Positions 1 through 9,501 of a DNA stretch of 64,000 nt are shown here, piece after piece. A program made the position numbers and the translations under genes. Below the pieces are notes generated by a model. It ran no database searches. It had not been told where the DNA came from and was given only the letters and a program-made list of their open reading frames with translations. This stretch comes from an uncultured Flavobacteriaceae bacterium. GTDB lineage: Bacteria > Bacteroidota > Bacteroidia > Flavobacteriales > Flavobacteriaceae. Numbering within the stretch: position 1 is the first letter of the stretch; the number at the start of each line of letters is the position of its first letter. The DNA lies in the NCBI GenBank assembly GCA_947500585.1, contig CANMSN010000006.1:1-64000 (forward strand), written 5' to 3'.

Positions 1-96
1 CTTCTTGTCATTTTTCAAAGTTAAAATATTAACCTAGAACCTCTCTTCTTACTGTCCAGTCAAATATAGTAAGTCCAACCCTTAATATTTATCAAT

Positions 97-1491
97 ATGG
101 TTCTGTATGTTCTGATTGACCCGATCTGGGAAAGTCCGAAAATAGAAAAGAAGTATAGAGTAAAATTTAAGCTTAAAAATGGGAGTTTAAAACTAAGGAA
201 CATTCGTAGAGGTGCTTCTGTTATTGCCTCTTCTGGAAGCGGAAAAACAGAATCCGTAGTCTATAATTTTTTAAAACATTTTCAAAAGCACCAATTCTGT
301 GGGGTTATTCATGACTACAAGCATTTGGAACTTACGGAAATAGCATACCCACTTTTTAAAGACCCCAAGATTCCCTTTCATATCATTTCCTTTGATGACA
401 TCTATGACAAGGTCAATCCCATCGCTCCAAGATATATAGAAGATGAAGAAAGTGTCAATGAAGTTTCCAGAGTCCTCCTTGAAAACCTATTGGAACAACG
501 GGAATCGATAGCTGCGGGATCGTCTAAATTTTTTAACGATACCGTTGAAGGTCTATTAGGAGGTCTGATTTGGAAAATGAAAACCACCTACCCAGACTAT
601 TGTACCTTGCCCCATTTGATTGCCACCTACCAGTATTTGGATACGGAAAGTTTGATCGATTTTTTAAGTTCCGACTTCACCTCCAAATCGATTGCTAGTG
701 CTTTTATCTCAGGAAAAGATTCGGAACGCCAAACCGCAGGGGTGTTGAGTACCCTAAACAATGCCTTAAAGAAAATCAGTGCCAAGCGTATTTTTATGAC
801 GCTCTCGGCAGATGAAGTTCCTCTCGATATCAATAACCCCAAAAACCCAAGAGTAGTTACTGTAGTGAACAACCCTAAATACGTTACTAGCTATTCTCCT
901 GTGATTGCCACCATTATCCATACCATAACCAAACAAATGAGTTTACGGCATCAGAAATCATCTTTTATCCTTTTGGAAGAAGCACCCACCATCAGGCTAC
1001 TTAATATGCACCAAATCCCGGCAACACTAAGAAGCTATGATATTTCAACAGTCTACGTGCTACAGGACAAAACCCAAAATGACATGATGTATGGCGATAA
1101 GGCAAGTCGGGCTATCTTGAGCAATCTATCCTACCAATTTTTTGGAAAGGCTAATGATCCAGAAACCGCTAAGTACTATGAGCGCTTTTTTGAGATTGTT
1201 AAAAAGCCAACGACGACCATTAGCAAAAGTCAAAATAGCCTAGATTTTGATTCTCGAATCAGTACAGGAGAGAAGGAAGTTAGTAAGATTCGTTCAGATG
1301 TGTTCTTCGGCTTAAAGCAAGGGGAGTTTATCTCTTTTGCAGATGGGAAGGATCGTAGAGTAAAGTTTGAAATGCCTAAAATCACAAGAGACTTGCCAGC
1401 TCCAAAACATCGCTATAATGATGCCGAAATACAGGCTAATTTTGAACGAGTTCATCTAGAGGTCAGACAGCTATTTAAGTTAAAGGCTTAA
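97..1491 (+). CDS. TraG/VirD4-type coupling ATPase, N-terminally shortened
   Basis: Coupling proteins of this family are hexameric inner-membrane ATPases that hand the relaxase-DNA complex to the type IV secretion channel during conjugation. A Walker A motif ASSGSGKT lies at residues 44-51 and a Walker B motif FILLEE at 290-295. It is followed by the TraG-like stretch in which a glutamine-rich ATPase segment (VLQDKTQND) and a domain close to the C-terminus are visible. Family members in Bacteroidota usually have about 100-200 more residues at the N-terminus with membrane helices. None are present here, and all three forward frames upstream are closed by stops. The gene may be a relic or a soluble variant. 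No relaxase or other tra gene is in view. Confidence 0.75.
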   Translation: MVLYVLIDPIWESPKIEKKYRVKFKLKNGSLKLRNIRRGASVIASSGSGKTESVVYNFLKHFQKHQFCGVIHDYKHLELTEIAYPLFKDPKIPFHIISFDDIYDKVNPIAPRYIEDEESVNEVSRVLLENLLEQRESIAAGSSKFFNDTVEGLLGGLIWKMKTTYPDYCTLPHLIATYQYLDTESLIDFLSSDFTSKSIASAFISGKDSERQTAGVLSTLNNALKKISAKRIFMTLSADEVPLDINNPKNPRVVTVVNNPKYVTSYSPVIATIIHTITKQMSLRHQKSSFILLEEAPTIRLLNMHQIPATLRSYDISTVYVLQDKTQNDMMYGDKASRAILSNLSYQFFGKANDPETAKYYERFFEIVKKPTTTISKSQNSLDFDSRISTGEKEVSKIRSDVFFGLKQGEFISFADGKDRRVKFEMPKITRDLPAPKHRYNDAEIQANFERVHLEVRQLFKLKA

Positions 1492-1729
1492 GCATAATCT
1501 ACCAAATCTAACAAAATCAATCTGTTTTGAGATTGAATGGTTGTCAGGACTAAGAGTCAGTTTTTTTATTCAAAATTAATGTATGATTAATCATTTATAT
1601 CTGAAAAGATTTATTGTTTAGAACTTTAAACTGCATTATAACGAATTTCACAAAAACTTAACATGGATTACGGCTTTTCCGTAAGAATAAAACGAAAACA
1701 TTGTTTATTTTTAATGTAAATAAAATACT

Positions 1730-2290
1730 ATGAAAAAAATACTTGTAATCTTACTTGTTGTTGCCTTTAGTGCGTGCAATAACGACGATGAACCAGCTGA
1801 CCCCATAAGTCAACTCCCACAAGCTACTCAAACAGGAGAAAATACTATTGGTTGCTTGGTAAATGGTGAAGCTCTATTACCAAAAGGTAGCCCTCTTGCT
1901 GGACCTGTAAAAAATGCATTTTATCAATTGATTGATGGAGAGTATTTCTTTGGTTTGTCATTTTCTAATAAAAATGGGGAAGCTTTAAAAGCTCTTAGCA
2001 TAGGGGTTTTGTATATAAAATTAACTAAAAACCAGATAATAACGTTGGATAAAAATCCAATTGATGATGGTGATTTCGTTGGTGGAGGAGCAGAGTATTC
2101 AAGTTCCATTGACATTTTTACAGGTAGTGACTACTTTACTAATTCTATTCAAAATGGTGAGCTGACGATCACTAATTTAGATGAAAATAACCAAATTATA
2201 TCTGGTACGTTTTGGTTTGATGCTATTGACAATAAAGGAGATATTGTAGAAATTCGAGAAGGTCGATTTGATATGCCATATTCTAAATAA
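1730..2290 (+). CDS. Small lipoprotein, DUF6252-like
   Basis: The 186-residue product starts with a lipoprotein signal peptide, MKKILVILLVVAFSAC, so Cys16 should be lipidated and the protein anchored in the outer or inner membrane. After a short acidic linker comes the phrase TGENTIGCLVNGEALLPKG, which I recognise as the opening of a Bacteroidota lipoprotein family (DUF6252); that name is from memory. The rest is predicted beta-rich with no catalytic motif that I can see. It stands alone, about 240 bases after the ATPase gene and before the frameshifted hydrolase, and is probably cargo of the element. Function unknown. Confidence 0.65.
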   Translation: MKKILVILLVVAFSACNNDDEPADPISQLPQATQTGENTIGCLVNGEALLPKGSPLAGPVKNAFYQLIDGEYFFGLSFSNKNGEALKALSIGVLYIKLTKNQIITLDKNPIDDGDFVGGGAEYSSSIDIFTGSDYFTNSIQNGELTITNLDENNQIISGTFWFDAIDNKGDIVEIREGRFDMPYSK

Positions 2291-2295
2291 AAAAA

Positions 2296-2323
2296 GAATG
2301 GTTTTGCACTAACAAAACCATTC
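2296..2323. terminator. Hairpin after the lipoprotein gene
   Basis: A perfect 11-bp stem (GAATGGTTTTG with its complement) encloses a 6-base loop starting five bases after the lipoprotein stop. On the + strand it is followed by AAAATT rather than a T-run. The A-run on its left would be a T-run for minus-strand transcripts. It may act as a 3' stabilising hairpin or a weak terminator. Confidence 0.5.
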
Positions 2324-2374
2324 AAAATTAAATTAAACATTTTAAAACATTTAATCTAAATCCACTACAAATTT

Positions 2375-3190
2375 ATGAAAACTACAAAGAAGTACATTTA
2401 CTATGCTCAAAAAAACATAGTACCTCATATCATACTATGCTTTTTCATGCTTTTTACTGGTGGGCATAAAACTCTAGCCCAACAAGATATAAACACCTCG
2501 TTTAAAAGCCTAATGGATAATACGTTCCAAAATCTTGAAAAAAACCGAATACCACATGGTATTTTAATAGATTTTGGTATGGAGTTCGCTCATGTACCCG
2601 CCTACAACGGCACCCTTACCGACAGCACATATATTAATAAAAGGGTGCTGAAAGAGATTTATAATACTCTTTTAATGAGCAGGGTTACTATGGCTTCTTC
2701 AGGCTTTGTTACCTCGGAAGATTTTGACACCAACTGGAAAACTAACCGGAGTAAAAACTATATAGCTCTTTCGGGTCTATTTTTTAAATACAGCAGGTTT
2801 GATGCGAATGCCTATCCTTCTAAAATACAATTTGGCAACAATCAATTTTCAGATAAATATGTAGGGGGTACTTGGCAAGATCCTTATGAGACGCTACAAA
2901 CATTTGCTTTAACAACGCCCATCGAGGTTTTTGATGGGTTAAACTTCAATATTAAAGTACCTCAAAGTATTTTTTACAGCAATGCAGCTACGAGCATCAA
3001 CAGATTAGAGATAGATTTTGATAATGGCAACGGCTATCAGCAAGTTAATTTTGACCAAGAAGTTGCTGTAAGCTATACAAGTGCAGGCAATAAAATATGG
3101 AAATATAAATTAGTATTGACCAATGGGCAGCTTTTATATGCGCACTCGAAGATAAATGATAACAGGAGATTCAGTAAGTCAAGGAAATAA
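2375..3190 (+). pseudogene. 5' part of a frameshifted secreted hydrolase
   Basis: This 271-residue frame carries an N-terminal hydrophobic segment (residues about 17-36, ending near LAQQD), so the product should be exported. The body is a beta-rich region seen in front of Bacteroidota secreted esterase-like proteins; no catalytic site lies in it. The reading ends with a basic nonsense tail (NRRFSKSRK) just where the next frame opens with sequence that continues the fold. Restoring two bases (AC) at about 3163 would join the frames as ...KINDNTGDSVSQG.... This part and the next are therefore most simply one gene of about 1130 codons. The frameshift could be real decay or a sequencing error. 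Confidence 0.7.
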
Positions 3191-5768
3191 TATATTAGCC
3201 AAGTCCCCAACTCAAAAAGGGGTGGCAAATTGGATATGCAATAGCTCTGGCCGTTATCTTCTTGAAGCTGAAGCGGAAATTGCCTATCTGGGTATAGAGG
3301 GAACAGCTACCATTACCTTGGATGACGCCGGTAACGATTGCCAAATCACTAGACCTCTGATTGTTGCTGAAGGCTTTGATGCTGGCAGTTTGTTAAATCC
3401 TGAAACGCCATTGGGAGATTCTAATATCCTTTCTTTTTCCTCGGGAATTGAAGGATCACAAAGTAACACTTTAAGAGATTTATTAACTGGCTTTACAGAT
3501 ATTGCTCCAACAGATCAAGAGTACGATATTATCTACATAGATTGGGATAATGGAGTAGATTATTTACAGCGGAATGCTTATGTATTGGAAGAAGTGATAA
3601 ATTGGGTTAACGATAACAAAGTACCTGATGACGATGGGGTGCGTCAACCAAATATAGTGTTAGGACAAAGCATGGGTGGTGTGGTAGCACGTTATGCTCT
3701 AAGCGACATGGAAACTAGAGGAGAAATACACGAAACAGGTCTATTTATATCTCAAGATGCTCCACAACAAGGCGCCAATGTCCCTCTAAGTTATCAGTTT
3801 TTGTACAGGCACTTGATAAAGCAATATGTTACGGCATCCAACACCTTACTTGGTAATATTGTTACCGTACCACTAACAAACAGCCTAACGGATGCTAATA
3901 TTTCAGATTATTTGTCGATTTTAGATACACCTGCGAGTAGACAGCTACTTAAAAATTGGTCTACAAATTCTTATCAAGTTAATAATACTTTTCATGACGA
4001 TTTTTACACAGAGTTAAGAGGTCTTAACAATAATAGTGGTTACCCACAGCAAGGTAATATTAGAAATATTGCTCTGAGTAACGGTAGCGAATGTGGGACA
4101 CCACAAACCTATAATGCAGGAGACCACCTTGCTAATGTACAAATGAATGAAAAACTATCTTTTTTAGAGAATCTTGCTTTTACATTTTTAGGACCTCTAA
4201 TTGGCGTTACCGCTGGCTTAACAATAGATCCTGATTTTTTTAGAGTTGGCTTGCTAAGTAAAGTCCCTGGCAGTTCTAGGTTTATAATAGATGTTCAGGC
4301 CAAAGCTCTATCCTACACCAACAATGCGCATATATACAAAGGTTTGATACGGTACAAGAAAAAAATATTAGGTGTTTTCGATTCGCAAGTGTCTATAACT
4401 AATGTTAATAAAAACCAACCAAATAATATTTTACCTTTTGATTACTACGGTGGTGGTTTTTTTGATACTTCAGGGCAAAGCCAAATTATTGATGCAGGCA
4501 TTGCAGATATAACTATAGAAGTTGAGGACAAGTTTGGGTTTATTCCTACCGCTAGTGCTTTGGACATAAAATTAATTAGTAGTAATTTAGATGATGCAGA
4601 CTATTTAAAAGGTTATGTTGGAGGTATACCGACACCTACATCTCCATTCGATAATTTCAGTACGGAATTTACAACTCCAAACGATATTGATAATAATAAT
4701 GAACAACATCTGGAATTTAATAGAAGAAATGGTAACTGGTTAGCCGAAGAATTAGAAGGTATAAATGCGGTATCTGATTGTTCTGCCTTTTGTTCAACCA
4801 ATTCTGTTATCATAAATGGTTCCGACTCAATATGTAACTCAGGTACATATACACTTGATAATGATAATTATTCACCATTATGGTCTATCATATCTGGACA
4901 GAGTTTAGTTAGTTCATCAATAAACGGAAACTCAATTACAATTACAAAATTGAATATTAATTCAACAGGAATGGTAACCTTAAGAGCGTTCATATCAAGC
5001 GGGAATGAATGTAGTAACCAAACCACAATTGTTACAAAAAATATTTTTTTAAACACGAAACCAACAATTAGTTTCAATAATACCGCTTTAAGAGATGCTA
5101 TTTTAGCAGGTAATACATTGGCGGATGAATCACCTTTTGTTATTGAAAGCGGAGATATTGTTAATATAACGACAGCAGGTCCGGCTACTGAGCTTAAATG
5201 GAAATATACAGGTTTTGAGCCATATGGTAGTTGCCTCACCTTTCCTAATGTAACACCTCCTAATTCCGTAGTTGGTATTGTTCCTTTGATTGGGTATAAC
5301 TTTATTACTCCTGATCCTTTTGCTGTCCCTTTAAGTAGCAGCCCAGAGATTTCTATACCATCAAGTAGTGACGGGTATTTAGAAGTCGAAGTAACTGCCG
5401 TTAATGAATGTGGTTGCCATACAGATACAAATGTATATGTTAAAGAAGATAATAGTACGCCTACGCCTCCTAACGAACCACCTGTGGATTTTACAGCATC
5501 ACCAAACCCATACACAGCATTTGATTTTGGACTTGCCGTACATGTATTTAGAACCGACCCTGTACCATCAGGTCAATCTATACAAATCTATAATTGTACA
5601 TTTGAAATTCTTAATTTGGTTACAGGATTTAGTTACCATCAGACATCGTTTTTATTTGATACAAACGAAACTAATATATTGATATTGCCCTCTCTTCCCC
5701 CAGGAACTCACGTAATGAATTTAGGCTATGGAGGACAAACTGTCTCGAAATTGTTAGTGGTTCATTAA
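3156..5768 (+). pseudogene. 3' part of the frameshifted alpha/beta-hydrolase, T9SS-like tail
   Basis: The frame encodes an alpha/beta-hydrolase region with the nucleophile elbow GQSMGG (Ser172 of this frame) preceded by the strand IIYIDWDNG, as in lipase and esterase families. A long beta-rich region with Ig-like or PKD-like segments follows (about residues 540-770). The last 80 residues, from ASPNPYTAFDF to SKLLVVH, have the layout of a type A T9SS sorting domain, so the intact protein was probably released to the cell surface by type IX secretion. The apparent ATG at the start of this frame lies inside the preceding frame and has no convincing ribosome site, so independent translation is unlikely. 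Substrate unknown. Confidence 0.7.
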
Positions 5769-5793
5769 CTAAACAACTTATAATGGATAAATT

Positions 5794-5824
5794 AAAGCAC
5801 CAAATATGTATTTGGTGCTTTTTT
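5794..5824 (+). terminator. Rho-independent terminator
   Basis: A perfect 13-bp stem AAAGCACCAAATA/TATTTGGTGCTTT with a T-run lies 26 bases after the hydrolase stop. It closes the cargo transcript. Confidence 0.85.
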
Positions 5825-6033
5825 AACCTTTAAAAATAAAGACTCTTTAGGTCCAGTGAAGGCAGGATTTTTGGCGACAAGTACCTAAAACATATCAAAG
5901 AAATCCATTGCAAATCAAATGGAATTGGTACGGAACATAAATCAAAAAAACTGAACTAGTTTTACAATAACTCTTGAAATAAGATATTCCCGACAACAGC
6001 CACAATATCCTTGGAGTTTGTTTTAAAAAATTT

Positions 6034-7272
6034 TTAAAGAACTTCATTTAATTTTTGATCATTTTTAAATTTTTCTCTTAAAATATTCATATCATTACTT
6101 ACCTTTTTATCTAATATTTTTGCATAATGTTGGGTGGCTCTTAAAGATTTATGACCAAGCATTTTACTTACAGATTCAATGGGAACGCCATTGTTTAAAG
6201 TTACTGTTGTGGCGAATGTATGTCTGGCTAAATGAAAAGTCAGGTTTTTTTGTATGCCACAAATATCGGCTATTTCTTTTAAATAGGTATTCATTTTTTG
6301 ATTACTAAATACGGGTAAAACTTTGTCAGAGTTCAACATATCTGGATGATAAGCATATTTATTTAATATAGATTGAGCGATTGGTAATAAAGGAATATTG
6401 GTTCTACTGTCAGTTTTTGTTCTTTTCGTTTTAATCCAATATTCTCCGTCAATTCCAAGAACAATATTGTTTTTAGAAAGTCTTTTAACATCAATGTATG
6501 CCAAACCCGTAAAACAACAAAAAACAAAGATATCTTTCACAATATTAATTCTTTCGATAGAAGTTTTCTTTTCAATGATTGATTTAATTTCTTCTTCTAG
6601 AAGAAACTCTCGGTCAACAATTTTGAATTTTGTTTTATAATGTATAAAAGGGTCTGCATCTATCCACCCGTTTGTATATGCAATTCGGATAATTTTTTTT
6701 AAGTTGGAGACATATTTAAATGTGGTGTTATGGCTGCATTTTTGTTTCGTCTTTAAATAGTACTCAAGATTATTAATAAATTTGAGATCAACTTTTTTAA
6801 GAGGGAAGTCATTTGCTTTATATTGACTTTGAATGAATTTTATGATATGATTTTTGGTCGTTTTATAGCGAATTAATGTATTTGCTGCATAGTCTATTCC
6901 AACTAGCTTTTCAAGTTGGTCATTATGATCTTGAAATATCTGGAGTACCATTCTAGATTCTTCATCTTTACCTAAATAACGATCACGTAGTTTAACGGCA
7001 GTTAACATTTCCCCTTGATCAATAAGCTGTTGTTGGCAAGAAAATATTTTATTCTTTATAGAAGCAATATACCTATTTAGTAGTTGAATTTCTTTAGAAC
7101 TTCCTTTAGCTAAACCAGTATCACTACTCCAACGACTTAGTTCGATTTTTCGACATATACTGAATTCAGCCCTTAGCTGATCTATTGTAATTCTTACATA
7201 AATGGGTGCTTTTCCCAAATTATCTAATTTGCTTTTTTTAAGATATACTAAAAGTTTTAGTGAATGGGTCAC
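6034..7272 (-). CDS. Tyrosine recombinase (integrase), IntDOT-like subgroup
   Basis: This 412-residue site-specific recombinase is of the Bacteroidota ICE type. It has an N-terminal arm-binding domain (about 1-100), a SAM-like core-binding domain (about 110-215) and a C-terminal catalytic domain. Visible catalytic residues are His347-x-x-Arg350, His374 in MLGH and the nucleophile Tyr383. The place of the first catalytic arginine (CFTGLAYID) holds Ala258, as in CTnDOT-type integrases, which lack that arginine. The gene reads away from tRNA-Leu, whose 3' end is 260 bases from its start, fitting integration at that tRNA. It is full length, so the enzyme could still be active. No excisionase gene is visible beside it. 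Confidence 0.9.
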   Translation of the reverse strand: MTHSLKLLVYLKKSKLDNLGKAPIYVRITIDQLRAEFSICRKIELSRWSSDTGLAKGSSKEIQLLNRYIASIKNKIFSCQQQLIDQGEMLTAVKLRDRYLGKDEESRMVLQIFQDHNDQLEKLVGIDYAANTLIRYKTTKNHIIKFIQSQYKANDFPLKKVDLKFINNLEYYLKTKQKCSHNTTFKYVSNLKKIIRIAYTNGWIDADPFIHYKTKFKIVDREFLLEEEIKSIIEKKTSIERINIVKDIFVFCCFTGLAYIDVKRLSKNNIVLGIDGEYWIKTKRTKTDSRTNIPLLPIAQSILNKYAYHPDMLNSDKVLPVFSNQKMNTYLKEIADICGIQKNLTFHLARHTFATTVTLNNGVPIESVSKMLGHKSLRATQHYAKILDKKVSNDMNILREKFKNDQKLNEVL

Positions 7273-7385
7273 CTGTTATACTGTTTTTGTTATTAATTTT
7301 GCTTGAAATTACAAAAAAATTCACAAACAGTTTATTTTTTAACACACTGAAAATCAATTTTTTATGTTCTAAATTGGGTTAATTT

Positions 7386-7430
7386 GGTGCCCCTTTTTTT
7401 GAATTATCAAGTGACACCGAATTGGACACC
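7386..7430. repeat. Short GGTGTC/GACACC repeats before the integrase
   Basis: GACACC occurs at 7413-7418 and 7425-7430, exactly 12 bases apart. A near-inverse copy GGTGCC lies at 7386-7391. The position, between the tRNA and the integrase start, is where integrase arm-type or regulatory sites are expected. The function is inference from place only. Confidence 0.35.
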
Positions 7431-7475
7431 TTTTATTTGATTTTATATGATATTATTTAGAGGTATTAAAAATGT

Positions 7476-7508
7476 AAAAACCTGTAAATCATATATTTAC
7501 AGGTTTTT
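7476..7508. terminator. Bidirectional terminator between integrase and tRNA-Leu
   Basis: A 14-bp perfect inverted repeat AAAAACCTGTAAAT with its complement surrounds a CATAT loop, with A-runs and T-runs on the two sides. It lies 25 bases past the 3' end of tRNA-Leu and would end its transcript. The same hairpin shields the island from tRNA read-through. Confidence 0.8.
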
Positions 7509-7532
7509 TGAATTAGGATAATACCTAAAAAG

Positions 7533-7614
7533 TACTCAAGGTGGGAATCGAACCCACACGACCGAAGTCACTGGATTTTGAATCCAGCGCGTCTACCAAT
7601 TCCGCCACTTGAGC
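7533..7614 (-). tRNA. tRNA-Leu (anticodon CAA)
   Basis: On the minus strand the gene starts with GCTCAAG, which pairs with CTTGAGT to form the acceptor stem, and has discriminator A. The anticodon stem CTGGA/TCCAG encloses the loop TTCAAAA, giving anticodon CAA, which reads UUG leucine codons. The T-arm GTGGGTTCGATTCCCAC is canonical, and a long variable arm, as in class II tRNAs, gives 82 nt. CCA is not encoded. The 3' half is the likely attachment site for the integrase next door. Confidence 0.97.
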
Positions 7615-7699
7615 AAATTTGAAAAGCAAAAATATAGCTTTTTTCGATATTATATATAAAAATACTAGTCAATATACTTTTTAGGTTAAAATAAATGCA

Positions 7700-7707
7700 T
7701 AAATTTG
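7700..7707 (+). promoter_or_regulatory. Bacteroidota-type -7 box before prs
   Basis: TAAATTTG matches the TAnnTTTG consensus of the Bacteroidota primary sigma factor, 53 bases before the prs start. No clear -33 TTTG is seen. Confidence 0.4.
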
Positions 7708-7759
7708 CACCTCGATTAAAATAAGGTGCTGTTTAGTGCTTAAAAACAACTAGTTAACT

Positions 7760-8701
7760 ATGCCAATTGTAATTACTGAAGCTAAAATTTTTGCATGTAC
7801 CCAAAGCAAGGTTCTTGGTGAAAAAATTGCTAAATCATTTGGTGCAGAATTAGGTAATGTAATTACCTCGACATATAGTGATGGCGAGTTTCAACCATCG
7901 TATGAGGAGTCTATTCGAGGAACTAGAATTTTTATCATAGGTTCTACAAATCCTGGGCCAGAAAATTTAATGGAGATGTTACTCATGATTGATGCAGCAA
8001 AACGAGCTTCAGCAAGACATGTAACAGCAGTTTTACCGTATTTTGGATGGGCAAGACAAGATAGAAAAGATAAACCAAGAGTACCTATTGCCGCAAAATT
8101 AGTAGCAAAAATGCTAGAAGCAGCAGGAGCCACACGTATTATTACAATGGATTTGCATGCAGATCAAATTCAAGGATTTTTTGAAAAACCTGTAGATCAC
8201 TTATTTGCATCCACCATTTTTCTACCTTATTTAAAAAGCTTAAACCTAGATAATTTAACCATAGCTTCACCAGATATGGGTGGTTCCAAAAGAGCATATG
8301 CTTATTCTAAAGCATTACAAAGTGATGTTGTTATTTGCTATAAACAAAGAGAAAAAGCTAATATAATTTCTCACATGGAACTTATTGGTAATGTTGAAGG
8401 TAAAAATGTAGTGTTGGTTGATGATATGGTTGATACAGCTGGCACACTAACAAAAGCTGCCGATTTAATGATGGAGCGTGGCGCATTAAGTGTAAGAGCT
8501 ATTTGTACACATCCTATTTTATCTGGAAAAGCATATGATAATTTAAATAAATCAAAACTAGAAGAATTAATAGTTACAGATTCAATACCAGTAAAGCCAT
8601 TAACCGATAAAATTAGAGTATTGAGTTGTGCAGATTTATTTGCTGAAGTTATGGAGAAAGTTCATAATAATCAATCTATTAGTTCAAAATTTGTGATGTA
8701 G
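7760..8701 (+). CDS. prs: Ribose-phosphate pyrophosphokinase
   Basis: Phosphoribosyl pyrophosphate (PRPP) synthetase transfers pyrophosphate from ATP to ribose 5-phosphate in the cytoplasm, feeding purine, pyrimidine, histidine and NAD synthesis. The 313 residues match the family length. Visible motifs are the ATP-binding YFGWARQDRK flexible-loop region (about residues 93-102), the histidine in DLHADQIQGFF and the PRPP-binding loop VVLVDDMVDTAGT (about 217-229). The start at ATG follows the AACTAGTTAACT leader and agrees with the family N-terminus. rplY and pth follow on the same strand with gaps of about 80 bases, a neighbourhood common in Flavobacteriaceae. Housekeeping gene; identification is firm. 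Confidence 0.97.
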   Translation: MPIVITEAKIFACTQSKVLGEKIAKSFGAELGNVITSTYSDGEFQPSYEESIRGTRIFIIGSTNPGPENLMEMLLMIDAAKRASARHVTAVLPYFGWARQDRKDKPRVPIAAKLVAKMLEAAGATRIITMDLHADQIQGFFEKPVDHLFASTIFLPYLKSLNLDNLTIASPDMGGSKRAYAYSKALQSDVVICYKQREKANIISHMELIGNVEGKNVVLVDDMVDTAGTLTKAADLMMERGALSVRAICTHPILSGKAYDNLNKSKLEELIVTDSIPVKPLTDKIRVLSCADLFAEVMEKVHNNQSISSKFVM

Positions 8702-8781
8702 TTTCGACTACGCTCAACTACCTTACTCATGTATTTGGGTTATGGTAAAAAGTAATTTAATATTAACTATAAATTTAAATA

Positions 8782-9423
8782 ATGAAATCAATTACAATCG
8801 ACGGATCTCAAAGAGAAAGCGTAGGCAAAAAAGCAACAAAAGCCTTACGTAATGCTGGTCAGGTTCCTTGCGTATTATACGGAGGAGATAAGCCACTTCA
8901 TTTCTCAGCACCAGAATTAGCTTTCTCTAAACTTGTATACACGCCTAATGCGCATACAGTTGTGATTAATTTAGACAATGGTGAAACTTTAAATGCAGTA
9001 CTACAAGACATTCAATTTCACCCAGTAACAGATAGAGTCTTGCACATAGATTTCTATCAATTATTCGAAGACAAAGAAATTGCTTTAAACATTCCAGTAA
9101 ACCTTGTTGGTAATTCAAAAGGTGTTAAAAACGGTGGTGTTTTAAGAAGAAACAACAGAAAACTTCGTATTAAAGCACTTCCAGCTAACTTACCAGATTT
9201 TATAGAGATCGATATTGCACCTCTTAAAATTGGAGATAAAGTAACTGTTGGGGATTTACCAACCGATAAATATACTTTTTTACATACTGATAATATTGTA
9301 GTATGTCAAGTTAGAACTTCTAGAGTAGCAATAGCAGATGAAGACGACGACGAAGAAGAATTAGAAGAAGGAGCTGAAGCAGCAAGTGCAGATGCACCAG
9401 CAGCTGAGGCAACTCAAGAATAA
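8782..9423 (+). CDS. rplY: 50S ribosomal protein L25/general stress protein Ctc
   Basis: L25 of the long Ctc type binds 5S rRNA in the large ribosomal subunit. The 213 residues hold the N-terminal L25 domain (about 1-92, with QVPCVLYGG near residue 28), the beta-rich TL5/Ctc C-terminal domain (about 97-180) and an acidic Asp/Glu/Ala-rich tail ([14 protein letters not shown]) typical of Bacteroidota versions. It lies between prs and pth and is followed by a strong terminator. The 80 bases after prs hold a short remnant TTCGACTACGCTCAA, which resembles the dispersed repeats elsewhere in this window. Confidence 0.95.
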   Translation: MKSITIDGSQRESVGKKATKALRNAGQVPCVLYGGDKPLHFSAPELAFSKLVYTPNAHTVVINLDNGETLNAVLQDIQFHPVTDRVLHIDFYQLFEDKEIALNIPVNLVGNSKGVKNGGVLRRNNRKLRIKALPANLPDFIEIDIAPLKIGDKVTVGDLPTDKYTFLHTDNIVVCQVRTSRVAIADEDDDEEELEEGAEAASADAPAAEATQE

Positions 9424-9448
9424 TTTAATCTTAAAATTAAATAATAAG

Positions 9449-9479
9449 AAGCATCCTGATTTATTCAGGATGCTTTTTT
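9449..9479 (+). terminator. Rho-independent terminator after rplY
   Basis: An 11-bp stem AAGCATCCTGA with its complement, a 5-base loop and a T-run lie 25 bases after the rplY stop. Confidence 0.9.
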
Positions 9480-9501
9480 ATTTTTACAAAAAGAAACTTT
9501 T

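Larger units (their letters stand above)
1..7532. mobile_element. End of an integrated conjugative-type element at tRNA-Leu
   Basis: This stretch carries a conjugation coupling ATPase, a small lipoprotein, a frameshifted secreted hydrolase and a tyrosine integrase, and stops at the 3' end of tRNA-Leu(CAA). An integrase beside the 3' end of a tRNA is the classic layout of integrative elements. The far end is outside the window, so the size and the matching attachment site cannot be seen. Base use in the ATPase gene, with many CCC and ACC codons, looks less AT-rich than in the core genes after 7.7 kb. The element appears decayed, because two of its genes are damaged or shortened. That it is an ICE remnant is inference. 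Confidence 0.6.

Noticed and set aside
3150-3195. Programmed ribosomal frameshift
   Set aside because: No slippery heptamer or following strong stem is visible; a simple two-base loss explains the shift.
4868-5515. 215-residue minus-strand frame inside the hydrolase
   Set aside because: It is antisense to a clear coding frame, has no family features, and lies within a gene with a T9SS-like tail on the other strand.
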